A program made the position numbers and the translations under genes. Under the pieces are notes generated by a model. That model saw nothing but the letters and a program-made list of their open reading frames with translations, was not told the origin of the DNA and did no database searches. From positions 1,054,001-1,118,000 of the forward strand of contig JANBXD010000007.1 in NCBI GenBank assembly GCA_024472245.1: a DNA stretch of 64,000 bases. Reading direction: 5' to 3'. The DNA is from Beauveria sp. NWAFU-1 (lineage: Eukaryota; Ascomycota; Sordariomycetes; Hypocreales; Cordycipitaceae). Below, piece by piece: positions 11,570 through 21,967 of this stretch. Numbering within the stretch: the first letter of the stretch is position 1; the number at the start of each line of letters is the position of its first letter.

Positions 11570-12886
11570 ATTCTATCGCCGCCGCCATCCTTGTCGTCGC
11601 TCTTGCTGGTGGTGGTGTTGCCGCTGATGCCGCTGCCTGCCGGGCTCGATGGAGCTGGACGGAGGTGGCTGTCCGTCTTTTGGCCGTATAAGGGGCATCA
11701 CCCGGCTTGGCCAAAAGGAGGGGGGAAGATGCACGACAGCACGCTACCGGCGGTGCCGACGCCCACCTTGTCGTCATCGCCATCCTTTGTCTCGCTGTGC
11801 AAGTGCAAGGCGCAGGCGCTATCGCTGCACGGCTGGAACAGCCGCCGCGGCTGATGTTTCGAGAACGGGAAGCACGGCGTCGGCAATGTGCGGGCGAGTT
11901 GGGCGGCGCTGGTAAGCATTTGCACCAAGGTCATTTCAGTTTGCAGGTGCCGGCCGACTCGCAGGCGGACTTGTAGGATGAAGAGGCCGCTGGTGTAGCT
12001 GAACTCGTGTAAGTTCGGCTGTAAGTTCGGCTGCAAGAAGGGGGCACCGTCGTAAACGGTACCATTCTTGGTGAAGCTCATCTTTTCAGTGCACTGCCAA
12101 TGCCTTGTCGGCCTAGTCGCCAAAGGTGCTGTTGCCCGGTGTAGCGGATGGTTGAGGCGAGCACCCAGGTGTACAGGACGTCAGATGAGACGGCTGTTCA
12201 TCCCAGTCAGCTCGAGTCAAGCTTGAGGAGAGTACATGCAAAGAAACCTTGCTGCTGTTGTAATCCCAGCCATTTTCGTCAACAGAAGCTGCCAGCGCAG
12301 GCCGACGTCGCATGTCTCATCGTCTCAATGACTTCGTCAAGGTGCTCAAACACATTTCGCGCGATCCCGAGCCACTGTGGCTGATCCATCGGCGGGGAGT
12401 CCGGGAAAGCCGCGCTCCGCGGCCGTCATTGCCGCGATGCTCCAGAAGCCTGGTCGTCATTTGCCAATGGGGCGTGTAGTTGGCGGGCATGGTGGTTGTG
12501 GGTCGTCGCCGGTCTGGAAGAGCAGCGCCGCGCATGACGACGTCTTTTTTTGCGCGTGGCGGGGCCGGTGTAGTGCCAGTAGTCGATCGAGGACGCCGGA
12601 GGAGGTCCACCAGTAGTAGTAGCCCGAGGGCGGCGGGCCGGGCCGGGCGGCGGGGAACTGGCCGGACAAGTTGCCTTTGTAGTAAGTGAGGGTCTTGGCG
12701 GTGGACTTGATGTCGGCTAGGGAGAGAAGAGTGTCGCTAAGACTTGAGATATTTGAATTGATACACGCGAGCGTGTTCTCTTTCTTCGTTCTTTTTTTAT
12801 TATTTGATATTTACGGCCCTCGGCTCGGCTTAGGCAGAGAAGAGGGCCGCGGCGGTGGCGCTCACCAGCGACGCGGAGACTCTCAT
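11570..12886 (-). pseudogene. decayed GH76 endo-alpha-1,6-mannanase (Dcw1/Dfg5-type)
   Basis: Pieces of a GH76 protein lie in correct order on the minus strand but in different frames. At 12886 an ATG opens a signal-peptide-like stretch (MRVSASLVSATAAALFSA) that ends in TAA. Near 12625-12720 follows IKSTAKTLTYYKGNLSGQFP and then a GYYYWW motif, typical of GH76. Near 12500-12530 comes LLFQTGDD. At about 12400-12500 the NDDQ and GFWS parts of the active-site segment sit in different frames, followed by AAMTAAERGFP. Then come ENGWDYNSSKVS (about 12260) and EFSYTSGLFIL (about 12000). At least three frame changes and one early stop are needed, so no functional enzyme can be made. The 3' limit is approximate. 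Functional GH76 enzymes link GPI proteins to the cell wall. Confidence 0.75.
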
Positions 12887-13479
12887 GATGAAGTCGCCAA
12901 AAGCATAAATGAGTACGCTATCGGGCAATTTAACGAGAGTATGGGTCGTTTCAAGATGCAAAATCTGATTTATTTAACCAGTAATGGCACGCAAAAGGGT
13001 GGTTTTGACGCAAATATAACCTCGCAGACGACAAACCCCCCACAAGGCGTCGGTCCCTGGGAAATACTGCTGTGGCACGCCAAGACTGTATTCCTTGCTC
13101 TACTATACGATGCTAGGTGAGATGACACTTTCGCAGTGCTTTTAGATTACGAGGACAATGTTGCATAGGGGAGCGGCTGTGTTTTTCCATCTCTGGGTGG
13201 TCGTGTCGGCGACTTACACCCAGAGAGGCTGTTGGAGATGAGGAACATCGAGTAGCAATCGGACAGGCGGGCCCTCGGAAAATCAAGCAAGCGAGGCTGT
13301 CTGTGCCCTGGAGATTGTGCTCCACGATTTTATTCACTAGCTCTGTCATGTGCTGGGAAAGGTGAAGGTGGAAGGTGACAATATGTATATCATTATATGT
13401 ACTGTACTTTTTTCATTCGCCACCGTAACATGCCCGCCAAGCTCGCACTTCAGAGTCCCTCCCCCTTTCTGTTTGTAAT
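12887..13479. other. intergenic, no gene seen
   Basis: Former promoter side of the GH76 relic and 3' flank of the next gene. No coding signal recognised. Confidence 0.4.
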
Positions 13480-13827
13480 TTAGCACTAAAGAAATGCATT
13501 GTTAGCAACAAGATGAACCACTCGAACCGACGCCAGCTTTCTCTGCCCCCCCTCCCCCCCCCTTAAACTACCTACATGTCCGTCTGGGGAATACCAGCTG
13601 AAGCATTCGCCCGTCTTCCCGTACCAGCCCGTGCAGGGGCAGAGGCCGCGCTCGAGGCACTCGCAGTTGCAGTCGTACGGCTCCTCGCCAAAGTAGCACG
13701 TTTCGCAGTGTCCCTGCTTGAGGCAGCAGCCGTCGCGCTGCGTCGAGCACTGTCGGCGCTCAATAGGCGTCATGGCGGCGGCCGAGGCCAGGCCGATGGC
13801 CATTCCTAGCATGATGATGAAGCGCAT
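13480..13827 (-). CDS. small secreted 12-Cys protein (effector candidate)
   Basis: Join 13576-13827 and 13480-13485, 85 aa. The signal peptide is MRFIIMLGMAIGLASAAA, giving a mature protein of about 67 residues. Unspliced, the frame has 11 cysteines and runs into a basic, Gly-rich tail. A 90-bp intron (13486-13575) has a GTAGGT donor, a CTAAC branch site 16 bases before the end and a TTTAG acceptor. Splicing adds one codon, TGC, followed directly by TAA, giving an even 12 Cys and a C-terminal cysteine. The cysteines are dense (CC, CNCEC, CPC). No family recognised. Six disulfides are plausible. Secretion is inferred; a role against hosts or microbes is speculation. Confidence 0.65.
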
Positions 13828-14317
13828 GATCCGACGTATTGGTGAAGAAGAAGAAGAAGAGTGTGCTTGCATATGTTAAGAGGAGGATGCTGCTGGCGGA
13901 CGAACCTTTTATGTTGGAACCCCGCGCGCAGCAACGAACTGCAAAAAGCCGATTGGTGGTATAATTCACAGACTGTTGTTGATGCTTTGGCTGGGATTCC
14001 AATGGTGGTCAGCGCTAAGCTTAATCTACTACGTGCAGATGGTATTACGAGGTTGCCAGTTAGGGATGGCCGGTTGTATTGCCATCCTTATTGACGGGAC
14101 AATTATAGGCTTATAGCCACGGGACGTCGGGACCGACCGCATTCTGGGTTGGTAATTCGGGATTATGCTAGGACAGTCTATTGCCAAAGTGACTTGTCAG
14201 CCCAGCACGTGGAAAGGCAGCCGTCGGCCACAATTTGCGTCCAAGAACTGAACTACTTGTGACTTTTGGCCGTTTTTGAATTCCAGAATCTACATGGTCT
14301 TAATCAAATTATAATTC
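13828..14317. other. intergenic, no gene seen
   Basis: Promoter of the 12-Cys secreted protein gene and 3' flank of the LysM gene. A GAA-rich microsatellite (GAAGAAGAAGAAGAAGAAGA) lies just above the start codon, at about 13841-13860. Confidence 0.45.
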
Positions 14318-14899
14318 TCAGGCCTTGACACAAACGTTGACGTCAGCCTGCAGGTTCGAGCAGTCCTTGTTCAAGCCACCGTTGAGCTTGCGGAAATCCT
14401 TGTCCGAAATCTTGAACTTCTTCTCGAGGGCCTGGCAGTTGTCGCCCTTTTTGACCTTGTACCATTGACCACACTTGCAGGCGCTCCCGGGCTGGGTCGG
14501 GGTAGGGTGCTTCTCGGTGCACTTGCTGGGGGTACCGGGGACGCCTATCTCGTGTCAGTTCAGTCATATAACATCGGTTGCAAGCTAGCAGGCCTTTCCC
14601 GGGTCAATGTAAACATAAAACTCACCAACACAGTAGTACCAGCCACCGAGCAAGGACTCGCAGTTCTTGCCCACGGCGGGGTTCCACTTGTAAAAGTCGC
14701 TAAAGGTAAAGACGCCGTAGTCGTTGACAATCTTTTGGCAGCTGTCGCCGGGCTTGGCCTGGTAGTAGGTCTTGCAGTTCTTGGCGATGCCGTCCTGTAC
14801 AGGGTCAGGGACAGCAGCAGCAGCAGCCACTTCTCGTGTGGGGGTTGCGGCAGCGGCGGCGAGCGAGACGAAAAGGGCAGAAATCACGGAGAACTTCAT
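14318..14899 (-). CDS. secreted protein with two LysM domains (LysM effector type)
   Basis: Chitin-binding secreted protein; in fungal pathogens such proteins mask chitin from host receptors or protect hyphae. Join 14626-14899 and 14318-14544 (166 aa). The signal peptide is MKFSVISALFVSLAAAAA, followed by an Ala/Val-rich propeptide-like stretch. LysM1 runs from about residue 42, with YYQAKPGDSCQKIV, FYKWNPAVG and YYCVG. A short Pro/Thr linker (PTPTQPGS) leads to LysM2, with WYKVKKGDNCQALEKKF and LNGGLNKDCSNL, ending NVCVKA. The 81-bp intron falls between the domains and restores YYCVGVPGTPSKC. No enzyme domain is attached. A TATA element lies about 60 bp upstream. Confidence 0.9.
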
Positions 14900-14955
14900 T
14901 TTGAATGTATTTGACATGGGAGAAATTAGCCTCAACTTACAACGCCATGTAAGCC

Positions 14956-14963
14956 TTTATATA
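14956..14963 (-). promoter_or_regulatory. TATA box of the LysM gene
   Basis: On the minus strand the sequence reads CTATATAAAGGC, 57-64 bp upstream of the LysM start codon. The spacing suits a TATA box with a short leader. Confidence 0.5.
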
Positions 14964-15602
14964 GCCATAACTTTAGGACAGACTTGGCGGGGTCATTGAC
15001 TAGAAGCCATTAAATACTAGCTCATGTAAGAAGCTGGAGACTAAAAGGGTCGGCACTGTTTATTTACAGAAAATGGTGGGCTGCTCAAGTTGGGTATTGG
15101 AATAAACCGGAGACAATCTGCTCATTTTTAATATCTTCTCTGCACCATGCGTAATGGCGCCTACTTCTTTGGGTTCGTACAGCGTCGGACTCGTGCCATG
15201 ATGATGATTCCGGCACTACCAAGTTTGGGTACCGCCGACCGGCCAGCCATTACTAATTCTAGGATGAACAGTTGTTCCCTTTCCTACGAAAGACACTCTG
15301 TAGTAGCAAAAATAGGTGGTAAATCGCTCTCCTCACTTATATAGAGCATCTGTTGGAACAAAACATGGGGATCACCAGCGCCAAGTGATGAACGGAGGCT
15401 GCCAATCAGAAGCAACCGTGTTTCCCGAATTGGTAAGTAAATATTTACGAGCAGCTCGAATTGGGATGAAATAAAATATCGAAATTTGAGAATTGCTAAC
15501 ACGTTACAATAGATAGAAGAGACACGTATTTTTATTGCTCAAAGGCGGTGCGCAGATTCTATAGAGTGTGCTAGATACGAGTCTTGCCTGTCTATTAACC
15601 CT
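14964..15602. other. intergenic, no gene seen
   Basis: Upstream of the LysM gene and downstream of the permease gene, both on the minus strand. Moderately AT-rich; no coding signal. Confidence 0.4.
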
Positions 15603-17401
15603 TTATGAATCCTGAAATTTCTTGGGTACACGGCGGTAAACAATTACGTTTGTACCATCCGCCAGAGGCTCGTTGTGCGGAACCAGCTCATACTTTCCAA
15701 TCTTTGGAGCAGCCACCCACCAGACATACCAGTACACTACAGACGCAAGCAGAAGTGCGATTCCCACGATACAGTACAGCCAGTATGGCAGCGGTGGCGT
15801 GTCTCCAATACCCCCCGGTGGGCGAAGAAACGGTGCCACTAATTGAAACGCCTGGCCGAGCATGAAAAAGATGGCCACCGGGTACCACACCTTGAATGGA
15901 CGGGGTGTGTCGGGCTCGCTGTAGCGGAGATAGAAGAGACCCACGACGACAAGGAAGTTGATGACGGAGCCGGGATAGCCTTCTAGGTCAAGAATGAAGC
16001 TGTACGCATTTCCAAAGGGAATCGCGACAATGACGATGAAGGATGGGATAAAGTGGAGGATCAGTCCGGTCGAGGGAGAGCCAAAGGGCCAGTTGGACGC
16101 CCAGAAGCGGGCAAAGGGTATGGCGCCCTCCTTGGCCAGTTCTTGATTGACGCGGGCCTGGGCAAATGTAACCGTCATGACGTTGCCCAGCGCGGACAAG
16201 GCGACGAGGACGCTCAGCGCGCGCTTGGCCGCGACGCCAAAGACTTTGCCCATGAAGTAGGCGGCGACGGTGGTTCCGCTCTGCGCAACCTCGTGAGGCG
16301 TCGCAGCGGCAAAGTAGGCCACGTTGGCAAGGAGATATAGGACGCCGCAGATGGAAAGGCCCAGAGGACCGGCAATCTTGATTGTTCGTACGGGATTCTT
16401 GACTTCGTTGAGGACGTACATGGCATTCGACCATCTGTGCGTGTGTATGGGTTAGTGAAAGCCCTTGCCGTTTGGTTTGCGATGAAAGACCTACCCAGCA
16501 TAAGAATTGAGCACCTTGAAGAGCGCAGTCGCGTATGGATTGCTGTTTTGCGCAGAGTGTGCAAAGGCGTCGCGAAAGCTGGCGTGGGGATCCGGGACGC
16601 TGGACACGCCGCCGCCGAGCACCACCCATCCGGTCACGACGATGAAGAGCAGGAGAACGACTTTGAGAATGGTGAAGAAGTTCATGCCGTGGACGCCGAC
16701 TTTGGGAAAAAAGGTATGGATGACAGTGACAAAGACAATGACACCAATGGCAATGCCGCGTTTCTCCCATTCGCTCGCTACACGACCGGCTGCAATGACA
16801 ATGTTGGAGGCGAAGATGATGCATCCCGAAGCTTCAATTTATCAGCAAACTTTTTTTTATTTTTTTCCGAGTTTTCTTTTTCGGAAGCATGGTGTACCTG
16901 TAAAGCCCAAGGCAATCGCTTGAACCGCAAAAACAGTCGTGATGAGCATCTTGGGTCGTCGATAGGCAGCCTCGAGGTAGACCTTTTCGCCGCCGCTGCG
17001 CGGAATCATGCATGCAAACTCGAGCCATACGCAGAGACCGCAAATGGCTAGCAAAAGACCCAGAACCCAGAGTAGCAGCGACGCGCCTACGCTGCCGACA
17101 CCGGCGACAATGGCGGATGGAGTCGAAAAGATGCCTGTTCCGATGATGCGACCGACACTGCAGATCCAATTAGCGCTCGGCCTTTTTTTTTTTTTTTTAC
17201 CACAGACGATTCTGGGCTACACAGATCCTCGTACATTAGAAATGTTGTGCTGACGACGCCGAGATGGCGGCCCATGCCGCCAGTCGTGTACTGATCAAAA
17301 GTGAGGTTACCGACACCGTCGTCTAGGACGGTGCCGTGGCTCACTCGGGGCTCGGCCCCGTCGTCCGAAAGATTCGGCTTCTCAGATGATGGAGTGTCCA
17401 T
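15603..17401 (-). CDS. Mup1-type amino-acid (methionine) permease, LAT/APC superfamily
   Basis: Plasma-membrane amino-acid transporter with about 12 hydrophobic segments. Join 17235-17401, 16898-17157, 16495-16831, 15603-16434 (531 aa). After an acidic N-terminal tail comes the APC consensus in TM1 (VGRIIGTGIFSTPSAIV), then EFACMIPRSGGEKVYLE and the long C-terminal block WSNAMYVLNEVKNPVRTIK. These match fungal Mup1-like methionine permeases more than the YAT permeases. Start: the frame continues upstream only to a GTG, so the ATG at 17401 is used. Four exons with canonical 60-77 bp introns; intron 1 contains a 17-base homopolymer. The substrate (Met or Cys) is inferred from the family. Confidence 0.88.
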
Positions 17402-17483
17402 GGCTATCGTGTGCTTTACCGACACGGGCTGTTTATGAACTAGAAAAGAACAAACAAGAAAGATTCTGGCGTAGCGTGCAGCT

Positions 17484-17501
17484 TATATGTATATATACAT
17501 G
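17484..17501 (-). promoter_or_regulatory. TATA-rich core promoter of the permease gene
   Basis: Near-palindromic TATATGTATATATACATG lies 83-100 bp upstream of the permease ATG, a plausible TATA element. Confidence 0.4.
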
Positions 17502-18517
17502 TGGCTGGCAAGGTTCATGGCGGCAGCCACATTAGCAAATTCAAACAGCCACGCAATTTTTACGCCTTTTTTTTTCTCTCTTCAGCATCTATAGCGGGTA
17601 CGATATGCTCAACATTCAATGGTTTTCAACTGTGCAGGGCCGCTTCTGATAAGGCAGTGGTGACATGAACAGGGTGCGCTATGGCGTGATCTGACAAGGT
17701 CGTTGACGGAATGGCCATGTTATCTGGGGAAAGGAAGGACCCTTTGCAACTGACTCGACTGCAGCTAATAATGGCAATAAATCTCGCGTTATTAAACAAT
17801 GGATTAATTGCAGTATGACGCAAGATATGGACGACTTTTTCGACAGAGCTCTCCGGTATTGACTTTGTCATGGTGGTGCACAAGAAAGGCTAGTCTCGGG
17901 CTAGCCTCCCGACTTGGCGGTCGATGCCAAGCCAAGCTCAACTCAAATCGAGCAGCGATCAGCAAGATTTCAACATTTCTATTCCGAAAATGTTCGAAAA
18001 TGAAATAGACCTATAAAGAGTAGAGCTGCCGGTTCGAGAGCAATTCTGAATGATCGAGAATAGATAACCCCCCACACGAGCAGCTCAGCCAACCAGGGCA
18101 CGTCTTTCAAAGTGCCCCGGCGTCACATCATCAAAGCATGGAGACGCTCTGAACGTCTTGAAATAAAGGGTCCTATTTTTCATGTCTAGATGGGTCTAAC
18201 CTCACAGAGAAGCCGTGCACATAATCAGGATACCCTCGGCAAGAGGCCACCTGTCGCCGTCGACCAGGACTGGTAGTATAATAGTATACCAGGCAGAGCC
18301 TTTAAATAAGAGACTAGAGAGTTCAAAAGTGCTGGATTGGAAAATTCGCAATTAGCTACGGTAGACGATCAACGTAACCTCAATCTAGAATACAATGTGA
18401 AATGCCGTCAGCGAGCTTGACACAAGCAATTGCCTTGACCTTTACAGGAGGTGCTTGTTCAGCCTGCCAAATACTCTAGTCCTCTGAACAAGCACATCGT
18501 GGTCTCTCCGGTGCATT
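17502..18517. other. intergenic, no gene seen
   Basis: About 1 kb without recognisable genes, between the permease promoter and the 3' end of the next secreted protein gene. Confidence 0.4.
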
Positions 18518-19117
18518 TTACTGCGCATTCAGGCAGCTTTTCATGAACTCTCTGCTTTTCTCTTCACACTCTTGCGATTCGCCAGTCTTTGTGCACATCG
18601 AGTGAACTTCCTGCGCAGCCTTTCCACACTTGTTTCTTCCCTCCTGAGCACGCTTCTTCTTCGTCTTCGACTTTGCTTCTTCGGGAGCAGGCTTGTTCTC
18701 CGTGGCCAGCTTGAGCTCCTTTTCGATATCCGACCATTCCACAGTCTTCGCAGCGCCGCCGCCCTCCTTGGAGTTACAGGAGAGGAATTTGGGGTCCGTG
18801 ATTTGCTCAACAATGCAATCCCTCGGCTTCTCTTCATTGGAGCGCTGGCGCGCGCTTATGCCGTCGAGAAGTTCTTCTCCAGCGCATTGGAAGGGAGTAC
18901 CGCTCCACTCATCGTCGAGATTGCCGTGTTTGTTCACTCTAACGATGGCTTCGGCCTCGGGGCAAAAGTATCCTGACTGGCCAAAGAAGACGCGTCGAAA
19001 AGCACAGTCACCTGCACAAATATATTCTTTGTCTGAGATTTTGATGGCCTCAATGTCGCCACCGCCAATCGCGTTGACTCCCACGGCGGCACTTAGCAAC
19101 AAGGACAGGGCAAGCAT
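18518..19117 (-). CDS. secreted Cys-containing protein of unknown function
   Basis: Intronless ORF of 199 aa from the ATG at 19117. The signal peptide is MLALSLLLSAAVGVNA. The N-terminal half has cysteines in YICAGDCAFRRVFFG, GYFCPE and PFQCAGEE and looks like a compact disulfide domain. The middle carries a highly charged Lys/Glu stretch (KSKTKKKRAQEGRNK). The C-terminal half has four more cysteines (KCGKA, SMCTK, QECEE, SCLNAQ). Both halves seem independently Cys-bonded, which suggests a two-part secreted protein. No family recognised. A TATATATA element lies near 19232-19239. The secreted-protein context makes it an effector candidate by inference only. Confidence 0.7.
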   Translation of the reverse strand: MLALSLLLSAAVGVNAIGGGDIEAIKISDKEYICAGDCAFRRVFFGQSGYFCPEAEAIVRVNKHGNLDDEWSGTPFQCAGEELLDGISARQRSNEEKPRDCIVEQITDPKFLSCNSKEGGGAAKTVEWSDIEKELKLATENKPAPEEAKSKTKKKRAQEGRNKCGKAAQEVHSMCTKTGESQECEEKSREFMKSCLNAQ

Positions 19118-19290
19118 GGTGCTAGCGTGGTGAATTCGGAGCGAAATGGTAGTATTTTGGGAGATGTAGGTGATGTGGGTTGAAGCTGATGTGTCGGAGT
19201 AGAAGCTGCTGAGCCGGAAGTCTTGTACAGCTATATATAAAAGAATATAGATGCACTAAGGAGGAAATTTGACTGAACATAAAACCAGCA
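19118..19290. promoter_or_regulatory. promoter of the 199-aa secreted protein gene
   Basis: On the minus strand CTTTTATATATAGCTG lies about 115-130 bp upstream of the ATG. Confidence 0.4.
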
Positions 19291-19764
19291 TTATGACTCT
19301 AAGGTCATGCTTTTAATATCCATAACTTGGCACCGGCGAAAGCGATGACTTGGCACCGATGAAAGTGATGCTTGGCCCCGGCGCAGCGATGCCGCTGTTG
19401 TATCATCATTGGGAATCACGCTGTATTGTTTTTGTGCTACCCATAATAGCCGCGTGGCTTTTTGCCTGCCTAGGTGAAAGTGATTATATAAAGACATCCA
19501 TGTTCTGACTAAAATTAGATTGCCGTCCCATCTGAGCACTGCGAACCGAGTCATGAACAGCATAGCCACGGTCAACACCGCAGTCAACGTAATTACAGTT
19601 GGCGCAACTACAGTCAGAGTCAAAAACCAAGCCAAAAAAGTCGACTTGGTTACATACCACTTTTCCAATTCCACAGTGTTGAAGATAGCTGTCTTCTTCA
19701 AACGGTGTTTGTACAAAGGTGCCCTTGTCACTATTACATTGGCACGTCGTCGATGCAATCTCAA
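19291..19764 (-). other. open frame with hydrophobic segment, status unclear
   Basis: 157 codons without stop, but the frame begins after a TGA and the first start is TTG. The translation contains a strong membrane-like stretch (FLAWFLTLTVVAPTVITLTAVLTVAMLF) flanked by basic residues. The last part overlaps the 22-bp tandem repeat. A second open frame, also without an ATG start, lies at 19761-19967. Possibly the remains of a membrane protein gene with lost 5' exons. I recognise no family. Confidence 0.2.
19324..19391. repeat. three imperfect tandem copies of a 22-23 bp unit
   Basis: Consecutive copies read CTTGGCACCGGCGAAAGCGATGA, CTTGGCACCGATGAAAGTGATG and CTTGGCCCCGGCGCAGCGATG. Copies differ by substitutions and a single base of length. 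Confidence 0.7.
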
Positions 19765-19967
19765 AATTCAGCTACCCCGCAGAAATGTTTGGTCCCTGAG
19801 TATAAGGGGGCAGGCAATAGTGGGGTATGTTTTAATGGTGCTAGGAAAACTGATAATATTATATTGACAATGTAGGTCTCGATGCTCTCGCTGTTCTTGA
19901 TATAGATGGTGCGACGTCGGCCCTCCACCTCGAGACGAGAGCAAGCACTGCCGTGGCGTAACCGCAA

Positions 19968-20591
19968 GGAGCAGCAGTGCGATAATATAGGTGACTACGA
20001 TATACCAGTGATTACTTAGGTCATCTTTTCGAAGATGGCGTAGAGGAAGCTATACAGGAGCCTCTAGAGCAGGGTTGTGGGAATACGTTGCTCCATATCA
20101 ACCACAGGGCTGCATTTCAAAGACAGCATAAGGCAAGTGCAGTCTCCAAGTATACAGACATAGAATATCAAGTCTTTTATAAAGTCGTGCATGTATTCGT
20201 AGGTTGCGAATTTCTCTTCACGAGTTTTACTAAAGTGACCCTTTCCCAATCATCAAGCACCCATACTTGGCTTTTCTGTGCCTCCTATTTGCAAAATAGA
20301 GACAAGTTGGAGATAGCCCAGACGGGTAGGAGAACAGGCAATAGTTGGGTTGCAAATTGTGGTACTTCTCAGCCTCTTTTGCATACTGGCGATTTGACAT
20401 TAGTCACAGCGACAAAAAAGAAGAAGAAAAAGCGGCTACCTATTTTGTCCGGTATTTAGGTCAGATGGCATCGGCAAATAATTTTTCCTTGTCCTCAACG
20501 ATGAATACATGTCTCGAGGTTAGCGTACCATCAATGCTTACCACCAACCGATGTTCAAGCAACGCTTCCATGCCAATGATGCAATAACAAA
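19968..20591. other. intergenic, no gene seen
   Basis: Promoter side of the gene at 20592. AT-rich and short-ORF only. Confidence 0.4.
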
Positions 20592-21451
20592 ATGGAAGCT
20601 ACCGATTCGACACCAGTCCTTTCACTGAAAGATGGGGAACGCCCAAAGGAAGAGAGGGTACGTCGAACTGAAAAGAGGATACATCTAGAGCGCGAGAGCA
20701 CTGATCGCCTCTACTGGACTCTCGCAGGCGATTTTCCTGCTTGCATATCCGTCATGAAGACCTTTCAAAGTGGCCGGGACGGGCTCGAACCCTTTCAGGA
20801 TCCAGATGGTACTTGGCATGAAATCGCATTTTTATCGGTGAAACAGCCACCTGTCTCCTCTATCGTGGCTTCCCTCGAGTTCCTGAAAGACTGGGAACAT
20901 GACTGGGTCGAACACCACGAGCGCCATCAAGGAGCCGAGTATGTTACGTACGGAGAGCTTGGTGATGAGGATCGGCCTTATGCACGCGAGATGAAAGAAG
21001 ATGGAAGCTGGGAGGAGGACTCGAATACCGAGTTTCTGAACAAATGCTGCGGCAGAGGTAGGCCAATGTACTGGAGAGATGCGTCGCTGCACGTTGCCGC
21101 ATCTACGGACAAAGGCTTTGTCACTATAAGGGACTATGTTTCTGGTATGTTCACCATTTGATGTAGTACATGCTGCAACTTATTTTGAACTTTAACTTTG
21201 AGATTATAGCCGTGCATCCATGGCTCATGAGTTTACGCGAGCAACTTGTTGAAGCCAAGGTCGACTCCCCATTGTCTGCCCCAGGACCGCTGAACGTGGC
21301 CCTCGAGACCACATGGATGGTGAACATCAGAACGGTGCCAAAAGTCGATATTGAAACCGAAAATGATTGGCTTGGACGTTTTCAACCACCTCGACCCATC
21401 AGTGATGCGCTCAGGCAAAAATTGCGACTTGCACGGGGGCTTTACGATTAG
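20592..21451 (+). CDS. conserved-looking hypothetical protein, 264 aa
   Basis: Join 20592-21144 and 21210-21451. Intron donor is G|GTATGT and acceptor TTATAG; splicing restores DYVSAVHPWLMSLREQLVEA, whereas the unspliced frame ends four codons after the junction region. The N-terminal part is highly charged (ERPKEERVRRTEKRIHLERE). The rest is globular and Trp-rich (DWEHDWVEHHERH, WLGRFQPPRPISDALRQ). No signal peptide or membrane segment is seen, so a cytosolic or nuclear location is likely. I recognise no domain or function; the style resembles lineage-restricted fungal proteins. It is the only plus-strand gene between the GH72 and F-box genes. Confidence 0.6.
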
Positions 21452-21967
21452 TGTCACTCTTGTTATTGCTTTGATGAAAACAAGAAGCAGTGTTTCAAAG
21501 TTTGTTAATTGCAGTTCAAATCAGCAATTCGCAAATAACTAGTCTTGTACTCGGTCGCTAGCGTTGACTGTTAGGTTCCTCTCCTAGAAAGGAAACTGAG
21601 ATAGTTAGTTTTCCAGTCTTGTTCAAGCTGTTGTACGCAGAAGTCTTTCCCTGGAAGAAATTCTCTGTGCTTGGCCTCGTTGGCGCCTCTCTTCCAGTTG
21701 CAGATTTACGCGCCCGTCAAGTTCCACCCCTCCAACAACTCTTGAACGCGGGGTTAACACGTTTGAAACAAGACTAATTATAAAAGCATGCAGCGGGATA
21801 AAGTGTGATATCACACATTGAGTCGTTTACGCGCCAGGCAGCGAGGCAGACTGGGCCTGCAACCGGCGTTTCGTGGCGCATGTGCGCATGCACTCAGCCA
21901 TACTCTTCTGCCCGTGCTGTCAAACGCGTCCGCAATGTACTGTGTCTGCTGCCTAATTCGACTAATA
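21452..21967. other. intergenic between hypothetical gene and minisatellite
   Basis: No gene supported. Confidence 0.4.
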
